The notes under the pieces were generated by a model that did not search any database, had not been told where the DNA came from, and was given only the letters and a program-made list of their open reading frames with translations. A program made the translations under genes and the position numbers. This document shows positions 22,248 through 33,171 of a DNA stretch of 64,000 nt, one piece after another. The DNA comes from Trichosporon coremiiforme (lineage: Eukaryota > Basidiomycota > Tremellomycetes > Trichosporonales > Trichosporonaceae). Position 1 is the stretch's first letter, and every line of letters begins with the position of its first letter. The stretch lies in the NCBI GenBank assembly GCA_039545355.1, contig BCJJ01000003.1, positions 1,323,092-1,387,091 of the forward strand. Reading direction: 5' to 3'.

Positions 22248-23627
22248 GCCGACAAGGACGATCTCGTTGACGTTGGCCTTGTCGATCTTGGCGTCGCGGA
22301 GGACCTTCTCGACGGGCTCCATGGTGGAGCGGAAGAGGTCCTGGCAGAGCTCCTCGAAACGGGCACGGGTGATCGAGGTGTAGAAGTCGATACCGTCAAA
22401 GAGCGAGTCGATCTCGATCGAGGTCTGGGCGGCCGACGAGAGGGTGCGCTTGGCACGCTCACAGGCGGTGCGGAGACGACGGAGGGCACGGGCGTTGCCG
22501 GTCAGGTCCTTCTTGTTCTTGCGCTTGAACTCCTGGACAAAGTGGTTGACGAGACGGTTGTCAAAGTCCTCACCACCAAGGTGGGTGTCACCGGCAGTGG
22601 CCTTGACCTCGAAGATGCCCTCCTCAATGGTAAGAAGGGAGACATCGAAGGTACCACCACCAAGGTCGAAGATGAGAACGTTCTTCTCACCCTCGGTCTT
22701 CTTGTCGAGACCGTAGGCGATGGCGGCAGCGGTGGGCTCGTTGATGATACGGAGGACCTCGAGACCAGAGATGGTACCGGCGTCCTTGGTGGCCTGACGC
22801 TGCGAGTCGTTGAAGTAGGCGGGGACAGTGATGACAGCCTTGGAGACGGTGCCACCGAGGTAGGCCTCGGCGGTCTCCTTCATCTTGATGAGGACCATGG
22901 ACGAGATCTCCTCGGGAGAGAACTGCTTCTGCTCACCGCGGTACTCGACCTGGATGTAGGGCTTGGTGCCCTTGTCAATGACCTTGAAAGGCCAGTGCTT
23001 CATGTCGGACTGGACCTCGGCGTCAGAGAACTTGCGGCCGATAAGACGCTTGGCGTCGAAGACGGTGTTGTAGGGGTTCATGGCGACCTGGTTCTTGGCG
23101 GCGTCTCCGATGAGACGCTCAGAGTCGGTGAAAGCGACGTACGAGGGAGTGGTGCGGTTTCCCTGGTCGTTGGCAATGATTTCCACGCGGTCATTCTGCC
23201 AGACCGCAACACACGAGTACGTGGTGCCGAGGTCGATACCAATAGCACGACTGGAAGAAGGTTAGCAAAGGTCGAAGGTGGATGAGTGGGTGGATGAAAT
23301 TGGGATGAGAAAGTGGAGGTCCGCCGATCCAAGTCGATTCAGACAGCCGATCTAAGGGGCGTCCAGCGCGATTTGGAGGCGATTCGCGGCCGGCTCCGGG
23401 GCGCTCTGCGATGGACTGGGGAGACCAAGGCTGTTATCCGAGGCATGCAGAGGTGGCAGGAGGGCCGGGGCAGGCAGAGGCGCTGTGACCTGGTGGTTTG
23501 TGGCACCGAGGCGATGGCGAGGGCCCATCCAGCGACGTAGAGAGGAGGGGCGTTGCGTCGCTCTCTCTCTTGGGAGCCCGGCCGTCGGGTCAAAGGGGAA
23601 AGACAAAGACACTTACGAGCTAGACAT
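21327..23627 (-). CDS. Cytosolic Hsp70 chaperone (SSA type)
   Basis: ATP-driven chaperone of the cytosol and nucleus, 644 residues from two exons: a tiny first exon at 23617-23627 (encoding MSS and part of Ser4) and 21327-23250. Visible Hsp70 signatures are [14 protein letters not shown] at the N-terminus, [14 protein letters not shown] in the middle of the ATPase domain, and [15 protein letters not shown]. The substrate-binding domain follows ([20 protein letters not shown]). The C-terminus is Gly/Pro-rich and ends in EEVD, the cytosolic tail that binds TPR co-chaperones, so this is neither the ER nor the mitochondrial paralogue. Codon use is extreme (almost no A-ending codons), matching high expression, and it opens a long meaningless frame on the other strand. 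Upstream lie a TATA box and heat-shock-like elements. Confidence 0.97.
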
Positions 23628-23684
23628 TTTGATTAAGTGATTTGGATGTGGTGATGAGAAGAGGTGATGTGGTGATGCTGTGAA

Positions 23685-23692
23685 CTTATATA
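23685..23692 (-). promoter_or_regulatory. TATA box of the Hsp70 gene
   Basis: Read on the minus strand this is TATATAAG, 58 bases upstream of the Hsp70 ATG. A CCCCT (stress-response-element-like) core directly abuts it upstream. Confidence 0.65.
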
Positions 23693-23752
23693 GGGGGTGG
23701 GTGCAGAAAAGACGGCAGGGTGAGGGACGACGAAATAGACCGGCCCTCGGTG

Positions 23753-23828
23753 GAAGGTTGTGGAATACCGTCGTCATGCCTTGGATGGCACCCCCTACGC
23801 GGACCCAGAATTCGCTGGCACACCCCCT
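23753..23828 (-). promoter_or_regulatory. Putative heat-shock element and STRE-like sites
   Basis: At 23753-23765 the pattern GAA-2-TTG-2-GAA matches a three-unit heat-shock element with one mismatch (TTG for TTC). CCCCT cores occur at 23791-23796 and 23823-23828, and a third abuts the TATA box. Together they sit 125-200 bases upstream of the Hsp70 start, a normal place for Hsf1 and stress-factor sites. The match is by eye only. Confidence 0.4.
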
Positions 23829-26399
23829 GGGCTGAGCCTGTCGAGCCTATCTGGCTCACCGGCTCACGCTGGCTCGCTCTCGCGCCTGCTAGCACTCTCC
23901 CCTTCCTCGCTACCACCACCTCGGAGCCACTGCTGACTCATGCAACCACCCATCCAGCCCTCGGTGCCATCAATCCATGCATGGATGCTACCAGTATCAA
24001 CGGAGCTCGATCCTCGAAAACCACACTGACCCGTTTTGGGATGTATTCGGTTCAGGTCCAATGACATCACGAGGTCGGCCTCTTTTTTCCCAGATTATCG
24101 CACCCATCACCCAGCAAAGCACGCTGCAACTGTGCCTGGGCCGTCGGGCCAGCCTGACCAAGGCTGCAACCCCGAAGTCTGACTGCGCCGCCAGCAATGC
24201 TCACCGTCACTGACAGCGACTCGGCACGCTTCCCACAAAAGCATTGCTGGCATCGCATCGCATCGCATCGCATCTGGGCCAGTGCACACGTCGGCTCGTC
24301 GGGATCGTCGGACGGCAGCCCACGCCCCCCTCGTTCATCCCTCGCCCGCCTGTTTACGCCCCGGGCAGCCCCCCGGCGTCAGAGGCGCGCCAGATTGTCA
24401 GGGCACACACAGAAACAGCGTCACCGAGCGTGCTCAGCAGTGCGAGTTAGCGCCAGCAATGGCACAAGCGAGCGCGAGCGAATCCGAAGCGGACTCGTCG
24501 ACTCGTCCATTCCAGCCAGTCCGGGCAGGCCGTCAGCTCGGACTACTGCGCTACAGCGTACTGCTCTCTCGGGCCCTCGAATCTTCGACCATCACCGAGC
24601 AAAAAAATCCTGGGTTCCGTGACGTCACGTTATCCGCAAGGTTTCTTCCGCTCTAGTGCCTTCGGTCATCTCGAACACGTGGGTGAGACGGTGGCCGGCG
24701 CCGATGATCTTCCATGTCCACCGGCCACCGCGTCGATCCTTGCGTTGACGTATCGGCGCGAAGCTGGCTCACTCACTCGAACGAAGGAATCACGAAGACA
24801 CGAAGAGGCGAGACGGGGCGACTGACTCTGACACGATTGACACGATGAACGACGCGCGCGTAACGCTGCTTCCTGCAAGCTTCCCAACGGGCCATGGGAC
24901 AACGATCTGACCATCGCGTCTGAAGTCTCGGCCACCGTCACGTCGACGATCAACCTGCCATCGCTGGCCACTGACCAGATACGCGCGCATCATTCCCAGC
25001 GATCAGAAGAACACTGATGGTCTCAAACATGTACGTGCACCGTTGACAACAGGATCATAGACGATCGATCGCGCATCTGTGTTTCCCGACGACCGTCTCG
25101 CTTCCACACATCGCGATCGCCTCACGGCACAGCAGAGATAAGATGGCTAGCGTCCCCCCCGATTGCCAACGCCCTGCAGCCCTGCGCTATCGTCTCTCGG
25201 ACGCGAGCGGACACGAGGAGGTCTCACCATCGCATCGTGGGCGGCGGTAACGCGGAACGTGAACGCAGCCACCGTCGGCTCGCGAGCGACGGCGCCTCAG
25301 AACGGATCTGGACTCCGCCGCCGCGCCGCAGCACGCCTCGCGCTAGCGGCACTGAACCCGTGCGCGCCGTGAGACGAGCGATGACCGCGGCGTGCGGCGC
25401 TCGGACGGGCGCACGTGACGGATCTGGGGCGCGACCGACTTGACTCATCGACGCGTCCAGCCTACTCGCCTACTCGCCATCGCGGATCGCGTGACGCTGT
25501 ACAGGTGCTTCGCAATCCACAGTCAGCCGTCTTCTCGGCGCCTTCCACCGCTTCTGGGATCGAAGGTCGCTTGCTTCAGCGACCTGACCTGCTGGCCGCG
25601 ACGCGCGATGTTGGCGATACTGAAGATGGCTCTGAGAACGTGAAATGCGTGAGGTGACTCATGTCCCGTCCAGCCTGCGCTCATCGCGTCACGGGTCTGC
25701 TCATCGAGTCGTCTTCTCGGGACGACGGAGCCTTCTGACGCCCTGTACATTGCGCGACTTCTCGAGATCGAGTATCGTGTTGTTCTTCCTTTGTTCGTTG
25801 ACCAGGTGACCAGACCTCTGCCGACAGTTTACCTGACTGTGCTGACCGCGTTCCAAACCTCGGAGAAGGCGGGCACGCTTCGTGCCGATCATGCGGACAA
25901 CGAGGCTTCGGGTCTTCGTGTTCATCACGCGTTGGCTTCTCACCAACGGCCGGTGGCCTGTGAGCTGGAAGCGAGGGGTGGACGAGGGGTCGACGTCGCA
26001 GACACGACTTCGCGACAAAAGGACATAAGAACGCGGTCGTCATCACGACCAGAAGCCTTCCTCATTCACATCTACATCACCACATGCGCCAACTCCTACC
26101 GCATGTCCCAATCCTCACCGACTCAACTAACATCACATGCCTCACCTCACACCTTACACCCACATCTCCCATGCCCCCCTTGCACCCGCGCGGTCCAGCG
26201 CAGCCTCGCAACGTAAGCCTCCCCCATGACAGTAGCTGACGCACAGCACTCAACCCAGTCACCACTGCTATAACTGTGGATCAACATCCTGTGTCGAAAC
26301 CAGGCACTCGACACAGACGGCAGAGCTTCCCGAGTGGAACGCGGACACGAGTCCTCCAAGGGACCGAACTAACGGAGGACCTCTCCAGGAACGGCGGCT
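23829..26399. other. Gene-poor region with a CATCG pentamer microsatellite
   Basis: About 2.6 kb without a supportable gene. A pentanucleotide repeat (CATCG, nearly five units) lies at 24251-24274. Many scattered ATCG/CGATC-rich words occur at 24,800-25,100. Open frames on both strands are short and show no family resemblance. Confidence 0.5.
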
Positions 26400-26946
26400 C
26401 GCGACTTGTCCGTCCTGCGATGGGCCCGCGAATGGGACTGGTTGGCCCCACGCATCAAGCGCGTCAAGCGCGTCAGGCTTCTCCCCTTCCTCCAGTTCTA
26501 CGTCAGTAAGGGGGGCGCAGGGCTCTGGGGCACGGGCATGGTTTCATCAGGCCCCCAACCGACCTCCCTGGCTCTGCGCATCGCTGCCGGCCTTCAAACG
26601 ATGGGCTGAAGTCAACAAGCCATTTCGGCTTGTTGAGCCACCCGAGCCGAAGGAGCGGCAGGGGCCGCTCTTCTCCGTCAAGCTCAAACCGTCGAAAAAG
26701 CCCCTGACCAACTATCTGGCCCCCGGCTTCCCGGTCTCGACCCCCGCGACCAGCAGATCCTTGTTGCGGCGCAGGCGTACTGACTGGACAGTCGCTCGGA
26801 ACACGGCCAGACTCTTCAAAGAGGAGTTTCGCCAGGAGGGATGGTCGCCCATCGAATGGTTCAGACGGAGGGAGCGCCGGAACTGGCTGCGTTCGGTCTG
26901 CCGTCCTTTTACTGTGTACGCGAACATGTATGCTCCCCGTCACTAA
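26400..26946 (+). pseudogene. Degenerate W/C/F module, copy 1 of 3
   Basis: First of three related, decayed copies of an unrecognised two-part module. The N-half begins RDLSVLRWAREWDW at 26400, then shifts frame near 26,525 into AWFHQAPNRPPWLCASLPAF and KRWAEVNKP. The linker carries FSVKLKPSKKPLTNYL. The C-half begins RDQQILVAAQAY at 26745, where one extra base breaks the frame before DWTVARNTARLF, and continues with WSPIEWFRRRERRNWLRSVC to a stop at 26,946. The same order of motifs occurs in copies 2 and 3. At least three frame changes make it a pseudogene in this sequence. No known domain is recognised, and a DNA-binding or structural role would be guesswork. Confidence 0.6.
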
Positions 26947-28240
26947 GCTCCGGCCCTGGACGAGGAAGACCATGTGAAGCGACGCGAGGAGGAGGGCAGG
27001 TTTTCGAATAAGGACCGCCACAGGTTCGGTATGAGTTAGGTGGAGCGCCAGGCTTCGTGCCGAATGATGGATAGGGCGATGATGGTGAGTTCCCATTCCA
27101 GTTCACTGACGCTTACAACTCCGACGCTCGACTTCTCATACGAAGACGTGCAGTATCTTGCAGCCGAGTCCATCGGGACCCAGGGCGGGACTACTAGTCG
27201 CAACGTTCTCAGGGTGTTCCTCGGATGAAACCTACGTGAGTTCGACGACATGCATGAGCCGATGCTGACTTGTAGTCAAGGCCACCGGGGAACTCCCCTT
27301 GCTCGCCGGGACCAAGCAGCGTCTCGACGGGCTCTGCCACTCCCGTTGGAGAAGCATTTCGTAAGACACCGATGACAAGGCTCGTGCGGCACATCGAGCA
27401 ACGAGCGACTGCTCGACAGACGACAGCGAGCGGTATCACGCGGCCACGCAGGACGAGCCCGATGGGCAAATGCGAAGCATGCCGAGCAGGACCGCGACTT
27501 CAACCTGGACGACGAGGATGCCGACCCCGACTCCAACGTGTCTGCCTCCATTGGCGATACCCTTTCACTGCCGTTCCAAGGTCACGTCGAGCAAATGGCG
27601 CATGGCGCTCGACCGATCGGACGCCGTGTGGGGACTGTTCTGAGGCCTGGAACCTGCGATACGCTAGTTACGGCTGGCGCGACAACCTCACCGGCTTGCC
27701 ACTCGACTTTGGGGCCGGTTTCTTCAACCCTCGCCGTGCGTCCCTCGCCGCCCACCGCCGCCATCACACACACCGCGTGTGGGGCGCGGGGAATGACCGG
27801 AACGTCAGGGTGGAGGCGTGGTACTCAAATCTGCCTCCCTAGACCTGGCGGTATTCCACGTTGACGGCTACCGGGGCTAGCGCGTCAGCGACTGCCGACG
27901 AGTTCCTGCGATCCCTCCTCATCACGCGCGGCTCCGGCCCTGACAAGCGCCGGCGTCGCGGTCTCATCGTAGCGCTGTGGCTGGACAAGAGCGACCCGTT
28001 CGAAATTCAGCCTGAGGTTCGCGACAAGTTCAAGCTCAACGGAGCTGAAGCGTACGAGCATCAGCTGCTTGGTCTGGCTCACCGGATCGCGTTGCGTCTA
28101 CTGCGGCGAGCTCGTGTAGCTCGTCGCGGGATCCCAGCGGAGCAGGCGCGCGTGCTCCGCAGACGCGGCGATCTGGAGGAGCCCCAAGTGTCGCGTGGAA
28201 GGCGCAGGGACTGCACCAAGGAGGATCTCAATCTCCTGGA
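26947..28240 (+). other. Decayed spacer between module copies, with orphan splice signals
   Basis: No intact gene. Short protein-like pieces appear, for example DFSYEDVQYLAAESIG around 27,130-27,180 and LWLDKSDPFEIQPEVRDKFK near 27,980-28,040, separated by stops and frame changes. A textbook intron sequence (GTGAGT to GATGCTGACTTGTAG) lies at about 27,236-27,275, suggesting this was once the spliced part of a gene that contained or flanked the repeated module. Confidence 0.4.
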
Positions 28241-28964
28241 GTGGTTACCCGGCGGCAGTCGGTCCTGGCCCGAACGCACGGGTACAAGGACGTGTCGCCG
28301 GGAGAGGCCGACCGAGACAAGTCGGTGCTGCACTGCGCCAGGCGGTTCGACTGGGCCTCCGATGCCACCATGGTCGACTGCGTGAAATTCGCTCGCGTCA
28401 AGTGCCAGCAAGGCAGCCCCCGCGCGTGATTTCAGAACCATCCCGATCGGCGGTACTGGCTCGCCACCGTGGTGCCCAAGTTCCGGGAGTGGGCCGCCCT
28501 CAACAGGCCCAACTAGCTCGTTCCTCCCTCGCCCAGTCCGGATGACTCGCCCGTCTTCTCCAAGACCCTCAAGCAGACGCCGCAACCCCTCGGTATCTAC
28601 AAGTCAGACAGGCGGGACCGCGAGATCCTCGTGGCCGCGCTGGCGTACGACTGGGTGTGATGCCAAGAACACCTGCGTTGAGTTTCGCCGGGCGTTCTAG
28701 GAGGCGATGTCTTGGTCGCCGGAGCAATGGTTCAAACGTCCAGAGCGCATCGACTGGCTGCGCACGGTGTGTTCAGCCTTCGACCTCTGGGCGGAGGAGT
28801 ACATGGGACTCACGGGCGCAAGGGCCAATCCGGGAAAGAAGACTACCTCCGCCGGGACACGCCTGAGTGTTAATCTCCCGCCGCCCTCCGGCCGTTTGGG
28901 CGATCGCATCGCCGAACACCCTAACCTCGAACTTTGGAATGGGATCAACGGGCAAAGCTGGTGA
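28241..28964 (+). pseudogene. Degenerate W/C/F module, copy 2 of 3
   Basis: One continuous frame from about 28,280 contains GYKDVSPGEADRDKSVL, then RRFDW, then PDRRYWLATVVPKFREWAAL, the linker FSKTLKQTPQPLGIYK and the C-half start RDREILVAALAYDW. It is interrupted by TGA at about 28,427 (where copy 3 has Trp), TAG at about 28,513 and TGA at about 28,657. The frame then shifts, and the remainder of the C-half reads WSPEQWFKRPERIDWLRTVC and AFDLWAEEYMG, after a TAG at about 28,698. Motif order and spacing match copies 1 and 3. The TGG-to-TGA and CAG-to-TAG type changes are transitions. Confidence 0.6.
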
Positions 28965-28970
28965 AGCACT

Positions 28971-29563
28971 ATGGGCTTTAAAGGCCCCATTATAACGGTG
29001 TGCTTCCCCGGCGAAGCCCTTCGCGATCGATCCGTTCTAAAGTGGTCGAGCCGGTTCAACTGGGGCGAGAAGAAGGCCAGCCAGATGGCCTTCTCAAAGT
29101 TCTACAGGACCATGGAGGATTCCGGAGCACGTGGATGGTTCCGAGACCTCGACCGCAAGCAGTGGCTCGCGAAAGACTGTTCGAGCTTCGCTGAATATGC
29201 CGCGCGCAAGGGTCTCAAAGGGGTGTTCAGCAGACTGCCGTCTCCCCCGCCCAAGGCAACACCCGATTCTTACTTCAACGAGAAGCTGAAGCGAACAGCT
29301 CAGCCTCTTGACAACTATAGTAAGGTTTTCGGCAAGGACCGTCGCGACGTGGAGGTGCTAGAGGCCGCCATGGCCTTCGAGTGGAGAGACAGGCGCGAAA
29401 CCCGCCGCCGAAAGTTCTATCCCAACTTCGAGGCTGTGAAGAAATGGCCTGCAGTTGGGTGGTTCAAACGACGCGAGCGGACGTCCTGGCTGCGCGCTTA
29501 ATGCCCCAAGTCCGGCAAGTGGGCCGGCAAGCACCTGAACCGAACTGGCCGGAACGCGAAGCC
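28971..29563 (+). pseudogene. W/C/F module, copy 3 of 3 (best preserved)
   Basis: The most intact copy. An uninterrupted 176-codon frame (28971-29501) starts with GFKGPIITVCFPGEALRDRS and contains RFNWGEKKASQMAFSKFY, GARGWFRDLDRKQWLAKDC and SSFAEYAARKG. A Pro-rich linker follows with FNEKLKRTAQPLDNY, then the second half RRDVEVLEAAMAFEW, KKWPAVGWFKRRERTSWLRA and a TAA stop. After the TAA the same frame goes on for about 20 codons with the expected conserved Cys and a KWAGKH segment, so the stop is probably a mutation inside the module. The two halves resemble each other (RDxxVL...W...WF...R..WL...C..F..A), so the module is itself an internal duplication. Function unknown. It might be a short live gene rather than a pseudogene. 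Confidence 0.5.
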
Positions 29564-30263
29564 AGGAAAGGCGAACAACAACTCGATCATGCCGAACAGG
29601 CAGCAAATCCGTTGGCGTTTCAGCCGGTGGCTCATGTCAGTAGCTTCAGGCACGATCTACAGCTCTCGTTCTATGTCAGTGCACTGCCAATGTTTCACTC
29701 ACCCTTGCAAGTGGTCTCCGAAGAGACGACCGATACCGTAGAACAAGCCCAACATGACAGAGGACACGGCACCTGCTGTCAGCCTTCCTCGTTTGCCACC
29801 CACTCACAGCTTAGGAGAACGACCACGCTCCACGAGCGCACGTTCGAGCGCAGGTACGGCGCACGGGGGTAGGCGGGACGGCCGAGGAAGGTGGGCCCAG
29901 GCAGAGGAGGTGCGGGGGCGGAGAGTGAACATCGTGTAAGAGATGAGGTGAAGTCAAAGTCAGTCGCGAGGTCGGCTTATGGCCGCCGGCAGACGCAGCT
30001 GGCGCGAAGATAGCGCGTGCGGCGATTGCGGCCCAAAGTGCCGCATTCATGTTCTGGCCCTTCTCTTGATTCTGATATTGTGCATGCAAGGTTTGGTATT
30101 AGGCAGTCTCTTTTATGGTCCCCCTTGGGGCTACGTTGCCTCTACGCAGGACGGTATCGTAATGTTATCCTGCATGTCCTGCGTACAAACAACCACCGCG
30201 CCGCCATCTCAACAGTGGTTTTCTATCGAAATGCTATTGTTTATTTTTGTTGGGGGAAGATAT
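29564..30263. other. Intergenic region
   Basis: About 700 bases between the decayed module copy and the 3' end of the complex I gene. I see no gene or clear element. Confidence 0.5.
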
Positions 30264-32653
30264 TTACGCGCTGGCGCGCTTGGCGGCGTCCTCCTGAGCG
30301 GCGCGCTTGTCGTCCTCGCGGGCCTCGTTCTCGGGCGTGGGCGACTGGCCGCCAGCGAACGCCTTGGAGCAGTTGGCCATCGTGACCGACGCACGCGAAA
30401 TGGGGTCGGTGCGGTAGAAGTCCGAGATGGGCTTGCGGAAGGCCTCACCCGAGGGCGAGGGGGCGTTGGCCTTGGCGAGAGCCTCGAGGCCGGCACGGAG
30501 GGTTTCCGGTGACGGGGCGTCAACCTCGTCGTGGCGGACTAATGTGGGGGAGACGTCCCACATGCGGTCCCGGAGCTGGTAGACGTCGTCATAGGGAAGG
30601 GGAGAGCCGACAACCTCGGAGAGGGCACGGATAATCTTCCAGTCCTCACGCGAAGCTCCCGGGGGAGGAACGGCGGTGCGGCCGAGCTGCGTGCGGCCCT
30701 CGGTGTTGACCCAGGTGACGGCCTTCTCGGTGTAGGCGGCACCCGGGAGACAGACGTCGGCGTACTGGGCACCAACGTCACCGTGGTGGCCCTGGTAGAC
30801 GACGAACGCGTTCTCGGGGATCGACGAGGGGTCAATCTCGTCGGCATTGAGGAGGTAGACAAACTTGGGCGAAGTCTTGGAGCTCTCAGCCGAGGGCTGG
30901 AATCCAATGTCGTAGGCGGCGGCACGCGAGGCGGCGCGCTGGAGGGTCGAGAATCCGTTCCACTCGGGGGTGAGGAACTTGTCCGACTTGGAGAGAACAA
31001 ACTCGGAGACGGACTTGAGGACGGCGGCGGCATCCTTGCCCTCGGTGACGGCGGAACCGACAACAATGAGGGGCTTCTTGGCCTCGGCGAAGAGCTTGGC
31101 GAAGCCCTTGCCGGCGTCGCCCTTCAGGAACTTCTCGACGTCGGCGGCGCTCTTGCCGACAGACTCGTACTCGAAAGTGGACGGGAAGTCCTCACCGATG
31201 ACACCAAAGTTGGCACCGTTCTTAAGCCACATCTTGCGGAAGCGAGTGTTGATGATGGCGGCCTCGTGGCGGGGGTTGGTGCCGATCAGAAGGATGGCGT
31301 CGGCCTCCTCGAGGTTGGGGATTCCAGTGTTGAAGAGGTAGTTGGAACGGACGTCAACACCGGAGGCGATGGGGGCGTCGGGGTTGGTGACGTCGAGGGT
31401 GGTGTTCTCCGAACCGAGACGGTTGACAAAGTCCTTGAGGGCAACAAGCGACTCGGTGTCGGCGAGGTGACCAGCAATAGCCTTGATCTCGTCGCCCTTG
31501 GCGCCCGACTTGGCGAGGCCGTGGTTGATGGTCTCAAGAGCGTGCTCCCAGGTGGCAGGAACGAAGCGGTCGCCCTCACGAACGAGAGGGGTGGTCAGAC
31601 GCTGGACACGGAGACCGTCGTACGCGTAACGGGTCTTGTCGTTGATCCACTCCTCGTTGACGTCGTCGTTGAGCTTGGGCTGGATGCGCATGACCTGGAC
31701 ACCGCGCGAGTCGACACGGATGTTGGAACCAACAGCGTCAAGGGCGTCGATCGACTCGGTCTTCTTCAGCTCCCAAGGACGAGCGTTGTACTGATAGGGC
31801 TTGGAAGTAAGAGCACCGACGGGGCAGAGGTCAATGATGTTTCCGGACATCTCAGAGTTGAGCGACTTCTCGATGTACATGCCGATCTGGAGATCGTTTC
31901 CACGGCCCGAGGTACCGAGGTCCTCAACACCGGCGACGTCGTTGGCGAAACGAACACAACGGGTGCACTGAATGCAGCGGTTCATCGAGGTCTTGACGAT
32001 GGGGCCAAACTCCTTGTTGGAGACGGCGCGCTTGCCGGCAATCTCGTTGAAGCGCGAGCGGTCGGATCCGTAGCGCATCGACTGGTCCTGGAGGTCACAC
32101 TCACCACCCTGGTCACAGATAGGGCAGTCGAGGGGGTGGTTCGAGAGGAGGAACTCCATCACACCCTCACGGGCCTTGTGGACCTTCTCGGTGTTGGTGA
32201 AGACCTTCTGTCCGGGCATGACGGGCTGAGCACACGAAGCGATGGGCTTGGGGGCGCGCTCAATCTCGACAAGACACATACGACAGTTACCGGCAATGGC
32301 TAGCCTGTCGTGGTAACAGAAACGGGGGACGTTGGCACCGGCCTTCTCACACGCCTGGATGAGGGCGGTTCCGGCGGGGACGGTGACCTCCTTGCCATCG
32401 ATGGTGAGGGTAACGTCGTTGCACCTGCGGGGGGTGGTCGAGAAGAGACGCCCTGTTATGTCAGTACAAGAAACGGGCGGGGTGGAGGGGCATGCAGCAG
32501 TTGAAGGGCGACTCGCCGGAGTAACCAGTCTCGGAGCAGCGGACTGTCTTCTTCTGCGCGTGGGCGGGTCGGCGAAAGGGGAGAAGGTCGATGATGCGTA
32601 CCAGAGGCGTTGGCCCGGGGGATGGAGCGGGGGACCGCGAGCCGGCGAAGCAT
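30264..32653 (-). CDS. NADH:ubiquinone oxidoreductase 75-kDa subunit (complex I, NDUFS1/NUO-78 type)
   Basis: Largest subunit of the electron-input arm of mitochondrial complex I, carrying iron-sulfur clusters between FMN and ubiquinone. It has two exons, 32602-32653 and 30264-32452, giving 746 residues, close to the 744 of the Neurospora protein. The first 30 residues are a typical Arg/Ser/Ala presequence with a cleavage-like site (RLFSTTPRR). The ferredoxin-like domain follows, with the cysteines of RFCYHDRLAIAGNCRMC. The next cluster ligands are in HPLDCPICDQGGECDLQDQ, then CIQCTRCVRF. The large molybdopterin-oxidoreductase-like domain fills the rest. The intron separates the presequence from the mature protein. 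Codon bias is strong. Confidence 0.96.
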
Positions 32654-33171
32654 GGCGAGCGAGCGGGGTAGAGTGGTGGTGGTCTGACTAGATGTCAAGA
32701 GGGCTTGACTTCGTTGCGAGCTCCTTGCGAGGCTACACACACCTGGGCCGCAGGAGCTGCAATGAGTGAGCCGTGACTGGACGGCTGCACCGCGCGAACG
32801 ATAACGCCGTCCTTGTGGCATCATCCGGACGGGAGTGTCTTACGTAAATTTGGCGTGTCCTCTGGACACTCCGCTGGATATGTGGTTTGCCTTCATGCAT
32901 GTGTCTGCTCCGTCTTGCTCCAAGCATTCCTACGCAGTGTCCCAAGCTAAGCCGGTCATCGACCACAGCCTTGTGCGCGCCGGCGGTGTCGAACGCCGTT
33001 CGGACTTGAAGATCGACGCGTCGAGGTTCCAGCCAATGGGGTCACTAGGAAATCAGCAGCTCGCCAGGCACGCCGACGCTACGGTGACAGCGTCGACGAC
33101 GATGTGATTAATCATATGCATGCTAAGAACAGAGTCGGGTATACCAGAATGAAAACGCTAATGAACACAAC
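32654..33171. other. Intergenic region between complex I subunit and DSK2
   Basis: About 520 bases, upstream of the complex I gene and downstream of DSK2 on the same strand. No clear element seen. Confidence 0.5.

Noticed and set aside
21360..23285. 641-codon open frame on the plus strand opposite Hsp70
   Set aside because: It mirrors the Hsp70 coding frame. Extreme C-ending codon bias removes stop codons from the complementary strand. The product is Leu/Val/Gly/Asp-rich with no motif.
24251..24274. CATCG pentamer as a transcription-factor array
   Set aside because: Fewer than five perfect adjacent units with no partner sites; simplest reading is a microsatellite.
26400..29563. Reading the module array as an intact transposon
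   Set aside because: No terminal inverted or direct repeats, no target-site duplication and no reverse transcriptase, integrase or DDE motifs were seen. Mobility remains only a possibility.
30783..32303. 506-codon plus-strand frame opposite the complex I subunit
   Set aside because: Shadow of a strongly biased gene; Val/Leu/Gly/Asp repeats without motifs.
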